64,000 nt of DNA from Sclerurus mexicanus (Eukaryota > Chordata > Aves > Passeriformes > Furnariidae), in contig VWZF01000297.1 in NCBI GenBank assembly GCA_013396755.1, forward strand, positions 1 to 64,000. Reading direction: 5' to 3'. A program made the position numbers and the translations under genes. Positions within the stretch are counted from its first letter, which is position 1, and each line of letters starts with the position of its first letter. Positions 51,101 to 60,966 of this stretch are shown one piece after another. A model generated the notes under the pieces. The model made no database searches. It saw nothing but the letters and a program-made list of their open reading frames with translations, and had not been told where the DNA came from.

Positions 51101-54100
51101 TAGAAACTTTTGAAAGAGGTTACACCTTCTTCAGAAATACTTGGTACACCCTTCAATTACAGAAATGTTTGATCACAGTTCCACATCACTTCTTAAACTA
51201 ACGCTGCTGCAAAAAAAAATTCTGTCAACAGCTTGATCCCTTCTCGCCCCTCCCAAAGAAATCTTGTTTTGTTGCATAGGGATATGAATGGTGGAACTGG
51301 TGAGTTATGTCTGTTATCTATGTAGCTTTATAGTTGTGTGTGTATTTTTCTTCCTGGATTATTATGCCCATCTTAATTTCTGCAGTCTTTTTAACTGTCC
51401 TTCTGGTGCTTAAGGGTTACAAAGGCTTGCGGTGACAGAAGAGAGGTGTGGTGGGGCTGAGGGAAGGATGCAGGACAGAATCCTCTCATGGCAGAGGTGG
51501 TTTCCCTCTACAACTACTTGAAAGAAGGTTGTATCAGGGTGGAAGTCAGCCTCAGCTAGCAACAGGATGAGAAGACATAGCCTCAAGCTGTGCCAGGGCA
51601 GATTCAGATTGGATATCAGGAGGAATTTCATCATGGACAGGGTTGTCAGACATTGGAATGGACTGTCTAGGGAGGTGGTGGAGTCACCATCCCTGGAGGT
51701 GTTCAAGAAACGACTGGACGTGGCGCTTAGTGCTATGGTCTAGTCAACAAGATGGTGAGAATGTTGGACTCGGTGGTCTCAGAGGACTTTTCCAACCCAA
51801 ATGTTTCTGTGATTCTGTTTCGTGGAAAGCAGTCCTACTGCTGCCTGCATGAGGAGACAGGCTGTGCAAGTGAGTTGTTGCAGTCTGCAGGAGCGTTCCT
51901 TGGTGGAGCAGGGCTCTGTCTGCAAAAGTATGCTCTTCTGCCGAGCTTGGCGACAGGAGAGCCTCCAGTCCTTTCTTCTCCTCTCCTATCCAGCTGATCT
52001 ACAAGGGGCCAGACAAAGCCTAAGCTTGAGTTCTTGGGCACCTCAGGCCATGTCTCTCAAGATTCAGAGCCAGATACAGTGTACTAAATGGATGGCAGCC
52101 TATTGCTGTGGACTTGGTGTAGAGTCATATCTCCAGCTCTGAGACTCTCTAAATTATTACCTTGAGCCGTGCAGGTGTCTTTCCACAGGGCTCATTGGCC
52201 TTAATAGTCTTCTTAGCTGTGGAGATGTTAACTGTAAGATTGACTTCAGCAATGTCCTTGACTCCCTCATATTGGTCGCAGGTCTGTGTTGAGTTGGGTG
52301 CAGACAAGTGGTTCCTCTTGTACTGCTGGCAGCTGGATGCAACACCTGCAGTGTTCCTGGGGAAGCCAACTTGTCCCTGCCCTGTTGACACCTGGATCTT
52401 TCTAGTGTGCCTGTGTTCACCGTGCTGTGCAGGTTTGTGGGGACAGCTTGTCAGCAGCTTCTTCCCTTCATGTTTTCGTGTAAGTTGTCCACTCCGTGTT
52501 CTTCTCTTACTGCTCTGGTTCCTAAACTGCTAATTTGCTCAACAGATGAAGGCAGCCTTTCACAGCTTTGGTTTTACTTTAGTGTGAGCAAACAGTAGTT
52601 GGTGGTTTTGTTTTGGGGTTTTTTTTGAATTGTCATAAATAAGCAAGTTAGTATTCTCACTAGCTCCCCGGAGGGTACCCCAAAACTCCCCTGAGGGTAC
52701 CCCAAAACTTTGCAAAACCATGTCATGGAGGAAAATGCTTGCTGTGCTAGCAGTGCACTTGGAAAACCCCTTTCTGAGCTCTAACTTAGGGATCCAGTAG
52801 AGGCTGTTCTCAGATCCAATTGAACTACTGGTGGCTCCTGAGGGTGGTGGGTTGGGCTTGAGGTGTGGATGTCTGGCCAGGTGTTGTTCACTGTGGGTGT
52901 CTGGGACATGGCAGATACATGGCCAGGCACAGGCAGCTCCACTGCTCTCATCTTCCTTGTCTGTGTTGCAGCAGACCCTGGGGCAATGAGATGCTTGTAG
53001 CAAGTGCTCCCTTTCTGCTTGATGAGAAAGGTAGCACCTTCCCCTGTTTGAATGTGTTGTGTGTGATCAAAGCAAAGTGGGTGTCTCTAGTCTGAGAGCT
53101 GCTGGGGCATCTGAATGTGGTTATTGGTGTCTGAGGAACTGGTTGAAATGCAGCCCAAGCTGTAAGTGCCTGAAAGCTGCTGTTGTGCACTGGTTAATAT
53201 GTGAGCTATACCATTTGGATTTAGTGGTTCTGTTAGGTATGTGCATGGCAAGTAAGTGCTTGACAACATCTCCCCACACACTGTTCCCTTTGGAGAGGTG
53301 GTCTTGGCATAAGAGGATGCGGGTGGTTTGCTTTGGAGCCTTCTCTCCTGGCAGCTGGCTTCCTCAGCCTTCTGGTGGAGTAGTTTGTTGCACTGTGTGC
53401 TCAGGCTTTCACAAGTTGCTCTTTCAGATGCAGCTCCTGAAGCGGCTCTTGTTGTACACTCACACCCATCCCAGTGGATGGGCTGAGGCAGTTGGTGCAA
53501 CATGCCTTTGCCGCATGTTAACAAACTCCCATTTGCTATTCTACGATGGGCTAGAAGGCAGCCTTTCTGGTTACCTAGGCTGACCCAGTGCAATTAGGCA
53601 TCCTAGAATTGTTCACAGTGAAGCTGGAAAGAAGCTTAGGCTCAGCAAGGGCTTAAATCTTTCTTTTCTAGAGAAGAGAGTCCCCTGCCTTCCATAGGAA
53701 GCTCTTGCGGTGCTCCGGAACATCCATTGTTTCTAAAGATCATGTTAGACTATTGCAGCTTATATAATTTTCTTATCTGTTGAATATGATATTGAAGGTA
53801 ACAAATGTCCTTGTGATCTTTGCTTCTCTTGGCACTGTAATACTGTGAAATGAGCTGTTCACTGCGTTACTGAGGAATAAAAGTGTGGTACTGCCACAGC
53901 ATCTGACTTCAACACAGTGACTGCCCTTTCCTGGTAAATCATATTATTGGACCTTTTGGACGTCTGTTCAAGTGAGAGGATTGTGCTCTCTTCCTCTTCC
54001 TTCTCAGTACATGTTACCAGTAGTGTCTTGGGGCTTTTTTCCTAGTCAGTTATACTAGCTGCCGCCTTCAGCTGTTGGAAGAGGAAGCAAGGGCAGTGTA

Positions 54101-57100
54101 GCTGTTGGGAAAGCACTGATCAAAATTTGAAATTCTACCATAAAGGTGACTGGGGAAAACATTCAGCCTGTGTACTGGTACCCTAAAGGCCAGTTAAATT
54201 CCTGAAGTATCAGGCTTGGAAATTTCTCAGAAGGAGAATTGCAGTGGGAACATGCCTGTGGGTTTACTGGGGTTTTATAGCTGCTTGCTAAAACTTAATG
54301 CTCTGTACTTCTGTAGCAGCATCCTCTTAGTACTGGCCAGGGAATACTTTTATAGGGTTCTTCAGGAAGGTTTAAATAAGTAGCTTTTTTGGATTGCATG
54401 ATGTAGAAGAGTTGATTTCTCCCCAACCCCCAATTTTGGTCATACCCTCCTGTAAAATTCTCTTTCTAAAAAGATACTCGCATCTTCTCATCCAAATTAG
54501 AAGATTCAAATGTAACACCAACATTAGTAGTAGACTTGGAAGAGTCCTTTTCTTTTTCACCCTTACTGGAGAGTTTTGGCTAGGCTGCTTTTGAGGAAAA
54601 GAAACAAAAAAACCCTAGCCTGAAAATGAATCCTACTCTCCTCTTCTCATTCAGACAATTTGTATGTTGAAATTCCTTCTACATCAGCAGTGAACTATTG
54701 TGTGGCTCAGATGCTGTGTTGGTTCTGATTTTTGTCTCACGAGACTTGTCATTGAGTATCTATTGGAGAGCACTGTGTCTTGGACAGCACAGGGTAGAAA
54801 AGGGGAGATCTGCAGTTAGAAATGGGCTGGTGCTCTAAATTTGCAGCATTCTTGTGGCACTTGTTCAGATGTCCAGTGTTGGAGATAGATGTGGACACAC
54901 TTTAAATTCATGTTCTTTTATTTTTGTGTTTTTAAAAGAGGCTGGGAGGGGAGAGAACAGATGGAGGCTGCAAAGCTATGGGATGAACCTTGCATGTGTT
55001 TGGGTTCCATATAAACTGCTCCATTACCCGATGGATGTTTGCTTCCCTGGGGGCAGCAGCCGTCCTGCCATCACAGTGACAACGCGTTACTACCACAAGG
55101 TTTCCTTCCCTTCCCTGATAAAGGCTTGACCTTGCAAATTCTTTTCCCTGCCTCACCAAATGCCAGAAGTCAGGTATCTAAAACAAACTTGCTGTGTCCT
55201 GATGCCGGTTCCAGGGAGGGCAAAGATTGCGCTTGCCTGCCTTTGCCGAGCGGAGACCTCAGTTGTGGTTGTCTGACAAGAAAATGTAGTTTTCCTGTTC
55301 CCAGGGGCTGCGGTCCTGTTGTCTCTCTGTACCAAACTGAAATGCTGTTGTAGTTACAATGATCAAAAGGTGTTTTTCTGCTCTGCTTGTTTGGCCACAG
55401 CTGCTGAAGTTCCTTGTCTTGGCATCTCTGCTGAGATCTGACTCCAACTCTGTTTACTGGAGAGGACAAAACTGTAGCTAAGGCATTGGTGCTACTGTCA
55501 GCACTGCAAAGCACCTTTGCACAGCTTTGGTCCTGTCGGGAGCCTTGTTGCTTGGGAAGGACAGCGAGTACTGAATGCCTTGTGTTCTGTCAGCTCAGGG
55601 TTCCTCAGTGCTGCCCAGTGGACATCTGTCTGGGCAGCCTGTGCTGGTCTCAGCAGTACCTATGGTAGGCAGAGCAGGGAAGCAAGTCTTTGAAGAGGAT
55701 GGTGGAAACACTTTATATAGTCATTCTCAGTAGGGATGTTGATGTGGAAAGCATTTTGACTTCGATTGTCTATTTCCAGTTTTATTTCCAAAGCTTCAGT
55801 GCTGGTGACTTTGCTCTGGAAAAACAATCAGATGCGGTGAAGGACCAGGCACTTGAGCCTCAGCTCTGTATCAGTGCTCTAGTAAAAGAGTATGAGAAGG
55901 AAAGAGGATTTTCTGCGAGGGAGATGTGATTCTAAGGTAGGGGAAGGCAGAGAAGTCTTCCAAACCTGTTGGGTGTGAGCTGACAGCTCAGCACTCCATG
56001 AGACTTCAGCATCTCTTAAAGCAGATAAGCTTGATGCAGTTGTAGGCTGGAGACAGCTGGTAAGGCAAAGCCAGCTCTGCATGGAAGGTTGCCTTGTGCA
56101 AGGAAGGTTGCCTCATGCAATCCTTTCCTGGCTTTTCTTTGAGGTGCCAAACTTCCCAATTGGCTGTGGCATAGATTTATGTGCCCAGAGACCTTGGCTT
56201 GTTTTGATTCTGTGTCAGTTTTGAAGGAAAATGTTGTTTGGAGGAGAGGAGTCTATGTTGGGAATCATTTGGTTAAATAACCCCAGGCTTCCTCAGCCCT
56301 CAATTAGCAAAGCAGTCATCAAGCCTCTCTGACTATCCCTGTGTATCCTAGGTGTGTGCCTCACTGTAAACCCTGATGCTGCAAGTTTTGCAGCCATGGC
56401 AAAGATGCTCTGGTAGCAAATAGCTCAGCTCTTTCTGGATGTGTATATATATATCTGTTGCAAAAGCATGGGGCACTTCTCAGCCTTCGATGATGAGCAG
56501 TGTCTAGCTGATGGTTGGTATAGTACCATGACAGGCTACATTTCTAGCTTAGCAGGAAAGCACAAAGCTGGTAAAACCATGTGAGTGACAGGTGCTGCAG
56601 CCTGCTGGGCTTGACCCCACTGTGTGCAATGGCAAGTTTGGACATAGAAGCCTGACTTCAATTTTTAATCCTTTTTTTTTTTTTATTTATTAACCCTTTC
56701 CCACCACTTCAGAAAACTCAAACCCCTCTTTCTAGAAACCAGCAGTGTCCAAAGCCAGTATTTTGATTATATAAACAAGCTGCTTCTTCCCCTGTGCTTT
56801 CCTTCAGTATAGCTCTGGTTTGTTTTCCTGTAAATCCTCTAAAATAAGCCAATTTCAGTATTGGTGTAGCTATGTCAGAGAAGGCAAATAAAAAGTCAAA
56901 ATGGCCTCTGAGGTGCAGTGTGTGGCAAGACCTCAAACATTCAAGTCTCTTGTAGCAGCAAGTACTCAGACAAAACTTAACCTTTTTGAGAGCAAAAAAT
57001 AGTTGCTGCCTTTGTCTCACACAGTCCCCTCCTCCACTTCCTTGGATGCCCTGTAAAAGTTAATTCATTACTGTTTGTAAAGGACTCTGCATTTCTCTGC

Positions 57101-60100
57101 TGCCAGATGCCACTGAGGTACCCTGTGCTTCTGTTGGGTCTGCTTGTTTGCTTTTCCTCTTCGCAGCATGCTGTGACATGGCCTTCTTCAGGGGAGTGAA
57201 AATAATAATTAAAAAACCCCACCCTCCAACTACACAAAACGCAAAGCAACAAAGTGCAGAGCCTTGCTGATACTGCCTACAAGGAAACCTGTGTTTCCAG
57301 TAGGCCACTGGCCTGTGCAAGAGGGGTTTTTTCTCTCATGTCAAATTTTGAATTTGAACTGTTGCATGAGAATGCTTTCTGTGTCCTCATTTTTGTGCTC
57401 TGCCCATGGTGGGGTGGGGTTGGAACTAGGTGATCTTTAAGGTCACTTCCAACCCAAGCCATTCTATGATTCTATGATATACTTTTCCTGCTTTTTCAAT
57501 GTTTTCGTAGTTTGTTACAGCACCTGAAATATATTGGGCTGCCAGATCCTCTTGACAGGACATGAGAAGGATCCTCACTCTGACCTTCTCCATGTAGTCG
57601 ATGAAGTATTGAAAATTTCTGTTTATTTTCTTCCTGCCCCTCCCCATTCTTTCAAAGTTCTGAGCGCAAGGAAACAGCCTCAGTTTGCTGAAGTGCGGGG
57701 TGAATAAATGCAGTGACCAACATGGTGCTGAACGTTTCCCGAGACAGTGCTGCAAGGAAACAGCCTCCAAACGTGGGCTTCTGGAAGGCTGCCGGTTTCC
57801 ATTCCCATCAGAGCTGGAGTGTGGGTGGAGAGGATGCTTGCTACAGCCACTTTACCTTGCTCACAAAGCAGCAGAGGGTCAGCCCTGCAGGGGAAAGTCC
57901 AAAAGCCCTGAATTTGTGTTGGGAGACAGCAGACTCTTAGAGTTCCACTTTGCTCCTACTCACTCCTCTAGGCTACCCTGGATGCTTATACACCTGTGGT
58001 TACCCTCCTGCTTGCGTGTTGTGTTGCACAAGAGCGTTGGGGTGCCCTTCTGGTGTGTTTTGGGGTGCTCTGCCTGTTTGGGGCAGGGGGAGTTTGTGTT
58101 GCTTTACAGCTCCTCAGTGGGGCTGGGCTGGTTGTCCTGCACTGTGCAGGGCGAGGCTTCCCCTTGATGTGGGTGAAGAGGTTAAGCAACACAGCCCAGA
58201 AGGCTCTGATTCAGCCTTCTTGTTCATCTTGCAAATTATTGTGACCTTTCTAATTTTCTTGTCTGCAGCTTCTTCTCTTTAATTTTTTTTTCTGTAGCAG
58301 AGAACTTGAAGAGTCATAGTATAGCTGTCTTTCTAACCTGCACACTTAGAATGGACCACATGGGAGACAAAAATGGTCTGGTAGAAATTCTGGAAACTGA
58401 TGTTTAATTACAATTCTCTTCCCAGAGTGCAGAGCCTCTGTGTGGTTGGGATTTCTCATGTGTGGGACTGAGCCTATGCTGCATTTGCATCAACAAAAAG
58501 TACCTGGGCTTTAATTTTCAGGGCAATGATGGTTGCTTGCTGCAATGTAAAAGCTCTGTTGTGTTTGGATACTGCATTCATGTGCCAATGAATTGGTGGG
58601 GTAGGTTACTTAATCAGGGGATGGAAGGGGTACTAGGTGGGGAAGGCTGGCATCCTGATGATAATGCTGTTGGTGGGGTCCAGGGAAAATGTGTCTATAT
58701 AAAAATATGTGATGCGTTGTGTTTTGTCCTAATAGAGCTAGATTGATCAGTGGAGTACCTCCCATATATTTCCCACTGCTGGGATGGAAGTTCCAGTGCT
58801 GTTTGAAATGAGTGCAGTGTATTAGCAGAGTATAACTCTGTTCATTTTTATCTTCCTGTTCTCAGTTGATCCTAGTTTTCCAAACACTGTGTTTTGAGAT
58901 GAAACTATGTTATCTTTCTGGGAAACAGACATGGAAAAACATGATCATATTTGAATGCAGTCAGAAGAGGCAATATGTGCTGCTTCCATGTGACTTTTTA
59001 TGAAATTTTGTTTATAAGCTGCAGCAAATTCATACTAGAAATCAGAAGTAGGGCAGGGAGAAATAAACCAGCTTTCACTTGTTCTGTGTCAGCGTCTGTG
59101 TGTGTGGCAGTGGGTCAGTCTGTACTACTTCATTAAAGGAAAATTGTTTCTTTGGTTAAGTGGCTTTTTATCATCTGTCAGCAGCTGAGTGTGTAAGTGG
59201 AGTTGCTTCTACCAAACCTAAGGTGAGGAAATATGAAGGAGTGGCACCTGAAGGGTAAAGCTTCTTTGAGATGCTCCAGCTGGATGCAGAAGACCTCACC
59301 AAACAGTCCTAAATATGGAATTTGCTTCAAAAGCTAAATTCATCATTTTATAGATACGCAGCTAGTCAAACATATGGCAATGTACCATAATACTGACCGA
59401 TGAAGCTACATAGTGAAGAAGTCTGGGTTTGTTCTTCTCTCTCAGAATCTCTTGAATGGGTGGCGTGTGTGCTTAATTCACTGATCGGTGGGAGGGGGAC
59501 AGCCGGAGAATTGAGGGCGGCGGAGTGTGTGTGTGTGTGATTACTGGAGTGTGATGCAGAAGTTTAATATTAGCACAAGGAACAGGAAAACTTAAATTGC
59601 TCCTGTGGGAGCACACGTTGAATCCGTGGCAGTGCTAAGAACTGAATTTAGGTCTTAATTTGCTGGTGTCTTATTTTCTCACGTTACCATACGTGTAATG
59701 TTTTCCTCTTACGTTGTAACATGTGTGAGAATACTTGGTTGCTTTCCTTAGGAGAAGCTTTGTCGGGAAGTCGCAACAAATTAACTGGCAACTAATGTGT
59801 TTTCAGTTCCTTTTTCATTTTGAATCCACAAAAAATTGCATTAAATGTGGGTCCTTGGCAAACTCCAGTTGGCTGAATAGGTGATCTTGGTGATTTGCTG
59901 AGAATACTTGCTGCCAGTCGGATGCCACGCTGAGGTGTGGAGCCAGAGCAGCGGGGAGAGAACTGTGTCCGGGATCCTGCGTGTGCGCTGGCATTTTTAA
60001 ACGTCGTAGCTCTGGCTTGTTTTGAAATAATGCCCTATTTGTTGGTAACAGTGCCTACAGACATCTCTCTCTCTGTTGTCAAAATGATTGCAAAGGAAGA

Positions 60101-60966
60101 TACCTCTGGGTTGAGTCTTTCCTGCTGCTGGCGCGTGTGCTTGTTTTGCTCCCGTGTGTCATCATTTTATGTAAAGGCATCTCTTCAAAGGGATATGGAG
60201 GGAGTGTCACGGCTCTTTATTTTGTCCCTAGCCTGGGATTTAACTAGCAATACTGAGGTAATGGGTCTCTGGCAGTCATGTTCCTCAGGCAGCGATCTTA
60301 TCATGCTGTGAAAGCTGAAGAGATCACACTCTTGTCAGCGCTGGGATGGAGGAGATTGGAGGAGCCCTGAGGTGCGGCTGGAAATGACTCAAAGGCAAAA
60401 GCATCCATCCTGAGCCGGTCTCTCCATCTAGGCTGGCCAGCTACAGCAAAACCCATGTGGTGTTCCTATCTCCAGCCTGAGCAAAGTCTCTGCAGCACAG
60501 TGATTGTACTGCCAAGGGGGACTGAGCCCTAGTTCTGTAATTTCCCATACTTAGTCAGCCTAGTACTTCACTTTATGTGCGCCCTCGTTTAGGGATTTTC
60601 TGTCATCCTCCTATTGGTATAAGGGCAGAGACATTTATCTTGCATCTCAAATGAAATTTCAGGTCCTAGAGAGAGAGTAATTAATATTCTGTGCATTGCA
60701 CAGTTCTGTAGATGTGACAACCCTGTTTCAAATAATGTGACTATTTTTTTTTTTTTTTTTTAGTATTTTATGGAAACAAAAGATCTTTTTTCAGTCTGAG
60801 GTGATTTGTCTTGTTTTTAATTCTTTCCCTAGCATCCAACGAGCTGCACTGGTGGTTTTGGAGAATTACTACCGAGATTTCACAGTCTACAACCCAGCCT
60901 TGTTAACAGCCTCCAAATCCCGAGCAGCCAAGCACATGGCTGGCCTGAAAGTCTACAATGTTGATG
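36054..60966 (+). CDS. VANGL1: VANGL1 (Van Gogh-like 1), 5' part: four coding exons, C-terminal exons beyond the window
   Basis: Four-pass membrane protein of the planar cell polarity core. In the known pathway it sits at the plasma membrane opposite Frizzled/Dishevelled, binds Prickle through its C-terminus, and is phosphorylated on N-terminal Ser/Thr clusters after non-canonical Wnt signals. The four exons join in phase to 313 residues (plus one base). The first 66 are the hydrophilic N-terminus, 67-110 the TGTSEHSIS phosphosite region, four hydrophobic helices lie at about 111-136, 150-170, 184-207 and 217-240, and then comes the cytoplasmic domain up to KVYNVD. I call VANGL1 rather than VANGL2 because the diagnostic stretches ([44 protein letters not shown]) follow human VANGL1. 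The human protein has 524 residues, so about 210 residues remain downstream. I see no stop or frameshift. Confidence 0.96.
36125..37844. other. VANGL1 intron after first coding exon
   Basis: A 1.72-kb intron with donor GTAAGG. The acceptor has a good pyrimidine tract but an A-run just before the AG. No repeat is recognised. Confidence 0.75.
37845..37971 (+). CDS. VANGL1: VANGL1 second coding exon (N-terminal Ser/Arg-rich region)
   Basis: Acceptor CTTTGAAAAAAG, donor CAG/GTAAGG. It completes Gly 24 and encodes SRDRHKSPRSKDGSRSEKSV, then TIQTPPAEPLLGNDASRAEE and AQ, ending on a codon boundary at residue 66. Human reads [20 protein letters not shown], so this copy is slightly shorter near the start. 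The exon is basic and then acidic, cytosolic, and rich in phosphorylatable serines. Confidence 0.94.
37972..41105. other. VANGL1 intron containing a CR1 copy
   Basis: A 3.1-kb intron from GTAAGG to CTTCCTCCCTCAG. It holds the CR1 fragment at about 38,985-39,350. I see nothing else that I can name. Confidence 0.75.
38985..39350 (+). mobile_element. CR1 LINE fragment, 3' end, + orientation
   Basis: A 5'-truncated CR1 copy with the typical order of landmarks: CCTATGAGGAAAGGCTGAGA near 38,999, GTTCAGCCTGGAGAAGACAA, TACTTAAAGGGAGC, GTGGATGCCCCATCC, GGAAGTGTTCAAGGCCAGGC, GATGATCTTGAAAGTCCCTT and a degenerate CATTCTCTGAGTCTATGG tail. An internal part of the usual consensus is missing. A 110-codon open frame across it is incidental. 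Confidence 0.92.
41106..41713 (+). CDS. VANGL1: VANGL1 third coding exon (all four transmembrane helices)
   Basis: Acceptor CTCCCTCAG, donor CTGAG/GTAGGT. It encodes residues 67-268 plus two bases of Ser 269. It opens [20 protein letters not shown], whose Ser/Thr cluster corresponds to the Wnt-responsive phosphosites described for Vangl2. Then come four hydrophobic helices with a short Cys-containing loop (EPCGTVCEG), the linker RQPKADLPRVF, and the loop ILDSKDTNYQG. After helix 4 it continues LLELRQLQPMF, then VVRSTDGESRYYSLGHL. It is near-identical to human VANGL1 over most of its length. Confidence 0.98.
41714..46016. other. VANGL1 long intron, 5' part
   Basis: About 4.3 kb with no supported exon or transposon. 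A TATATA/TATACACACA microsatellite-like stretch lies near 43,437-43,466. Antisense open frames (for example 42,397-42,921) have no homology that I recognise. Confidence 0.6.
46017..46563 (-). mobile_element. Solo LTR of an endogenous retrovirus with 4-bp target-site duplication
   Basis: The element at 46,021-46,559 begins TGTGATTTAACCCC and ends GCAGGACA, so it has the TG...CA ends of a retroviral LTR. It is flanked by the same four bases, CTGT, at 46,017-46,020 and 46,560-46,563. On the minus strand it carries ATTAAA (+ strand TTTAAT at 46,147-46,152) just before AACTGTTCTTATCTCAACCC, as in the R region of an LTR family common in birds. It is about 540 bp, shorter than I recall for that family, and has no adjacent coding sequence, so it is a solo LTR left by recombination. 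A 4-bp duplication suits a gamma/ERV1-like integrase. The family assignment is from memory. Confidence 0.85.
46564..51494. other. VANGL1 long intron, middle part
   Basis: No supported exon. It includes an A-rich stretch near 49,669-49,690, a CA microsatellite at 48,815-48,831 and one ambiguous base at 48,101. The 191-codon + strand open frame at 47,071-47,646 shows no recognisable domain and is probably chance. Confidence 0.55.
48815..48831. repeat. (CA)n microsatellite
   Basis: About eight uninterrupted CA units. Likely polymorphic. Confidence 0.85.
51495..51820 (+). mobile_element. CR1 LINE fragment (different subfamily), + orientation
   Basis: Landmarks in order are CTCTACAACTACTTGAAAG, GATGAGAAGACATAGCCTCA, GGATATCAGGAGGAATTTCA, TGTCTAGGGAGGTGGTGGAG, TCACCATCCCTGGAGGTGTT, GACTCGGTGGTCTCAGAGGA, and CTTTTCCAACCCAAATGTTT with the tail CTGTGATTCTGTTT. 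This is the 3' end of a CR1 copy whose sequence differs from the one at 38,985, so it belongs to another subfamily. No intact frame remains. Confidence 0.9.
52664..52707. repeat. Tandem duplication, 2 x 22 bp
   Basis: Copies at 52,664-52,685 and 52,686-52,707, of the form CTCCCC(G/T)GAGGGTACCCCAAAA, differ at one base. A third partial unit is not evident. The high identity suggests a recent duplication. Confidence 0.85.
56083..56120. repeat. Tandem duplication, 2 x 19 bp
   Basis: Adjacent copies GGAAGGTTGCCTTGTGCAA and GGAAGGTTGCCTCATGCAA differ at two bases. Confidence 0.8.
57402..57478 (+). mobile_element. CR1 LINE 3' terminus, very short copy
   Basis: About 77 bases containing TGGAACTAGGTGATCTTTAA, GGTCACTTCCAACCCAAGCC and the terminal ATTCTATGATTCTATGAT tail units. 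It is a severely 5'-truncated insertion and the cleanest example of the CR1 3' end in this window. Confidence 0.93.
59526..59540. repeat. (GT)n microsatellite
   Basis: About seven GT units within GGAGTGTGTGTGTGTGTGAT. Confidence 0.75.
60746..60762. repeat. Poly-T tract
   Basis: An uninterrupted T run about 70-85 bases upstream of the acceptor of the fourth VANGL1 coding exon. It could extend the pyrimidine tract, but the proximal tract TTCTTTCCCTAG is already good. Confidence 0.7.
60833..60966 (+). CDS. VANGL1: VANGL1 fourth coding exon (start of cytoplasmic C-terminal domain)
   Basis: Acceptor TTCTTTCCCTAG, donor GATG/GTAGGT. The first base completes Ser 269. Residues 270-313 read [20 protein letters not shown], then PALLTASKSRAAKHMAGLKV and YNVD. 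Human VANGL1 has [20 protein letters not shown] and the same KVYNVDG end. The next coding exon (starting around PSNNATGQSRA in human) is not present before base 64,000. Confidence 0.97.

Larger units (their letters stand above)
51821..57401. other. VANGL1 long intron, 3' middle part
   Basis: No exon supported. It contains two short tandem duplications (52,664-52,707 and 56,083-56,120), a TATATATATAT run near 56,443 and T-rich runs near 52,620 and 56,672. Overlapping open frames on both strands near 53,060-53,590 mirror each other and show no coding signature. Confidence 0.55.
57479..60832. other. VANGL1 long intron, 3' end
   Basis: No exon supported before the acceptor TTCTTTCCCTAG at 60,821-60,832. 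A GT microsatellite lies at about 59,526-59,540 and a long T run at about 60,746-60,762. Confidence 0.6.

Noticed and set aside
53059..53593. Overlapping long frames on both strands (174 and 168 codons)
   Set aside because: Mirror-image frames without homology or splice signals. Typical of chance in moderately GC-rich intron.
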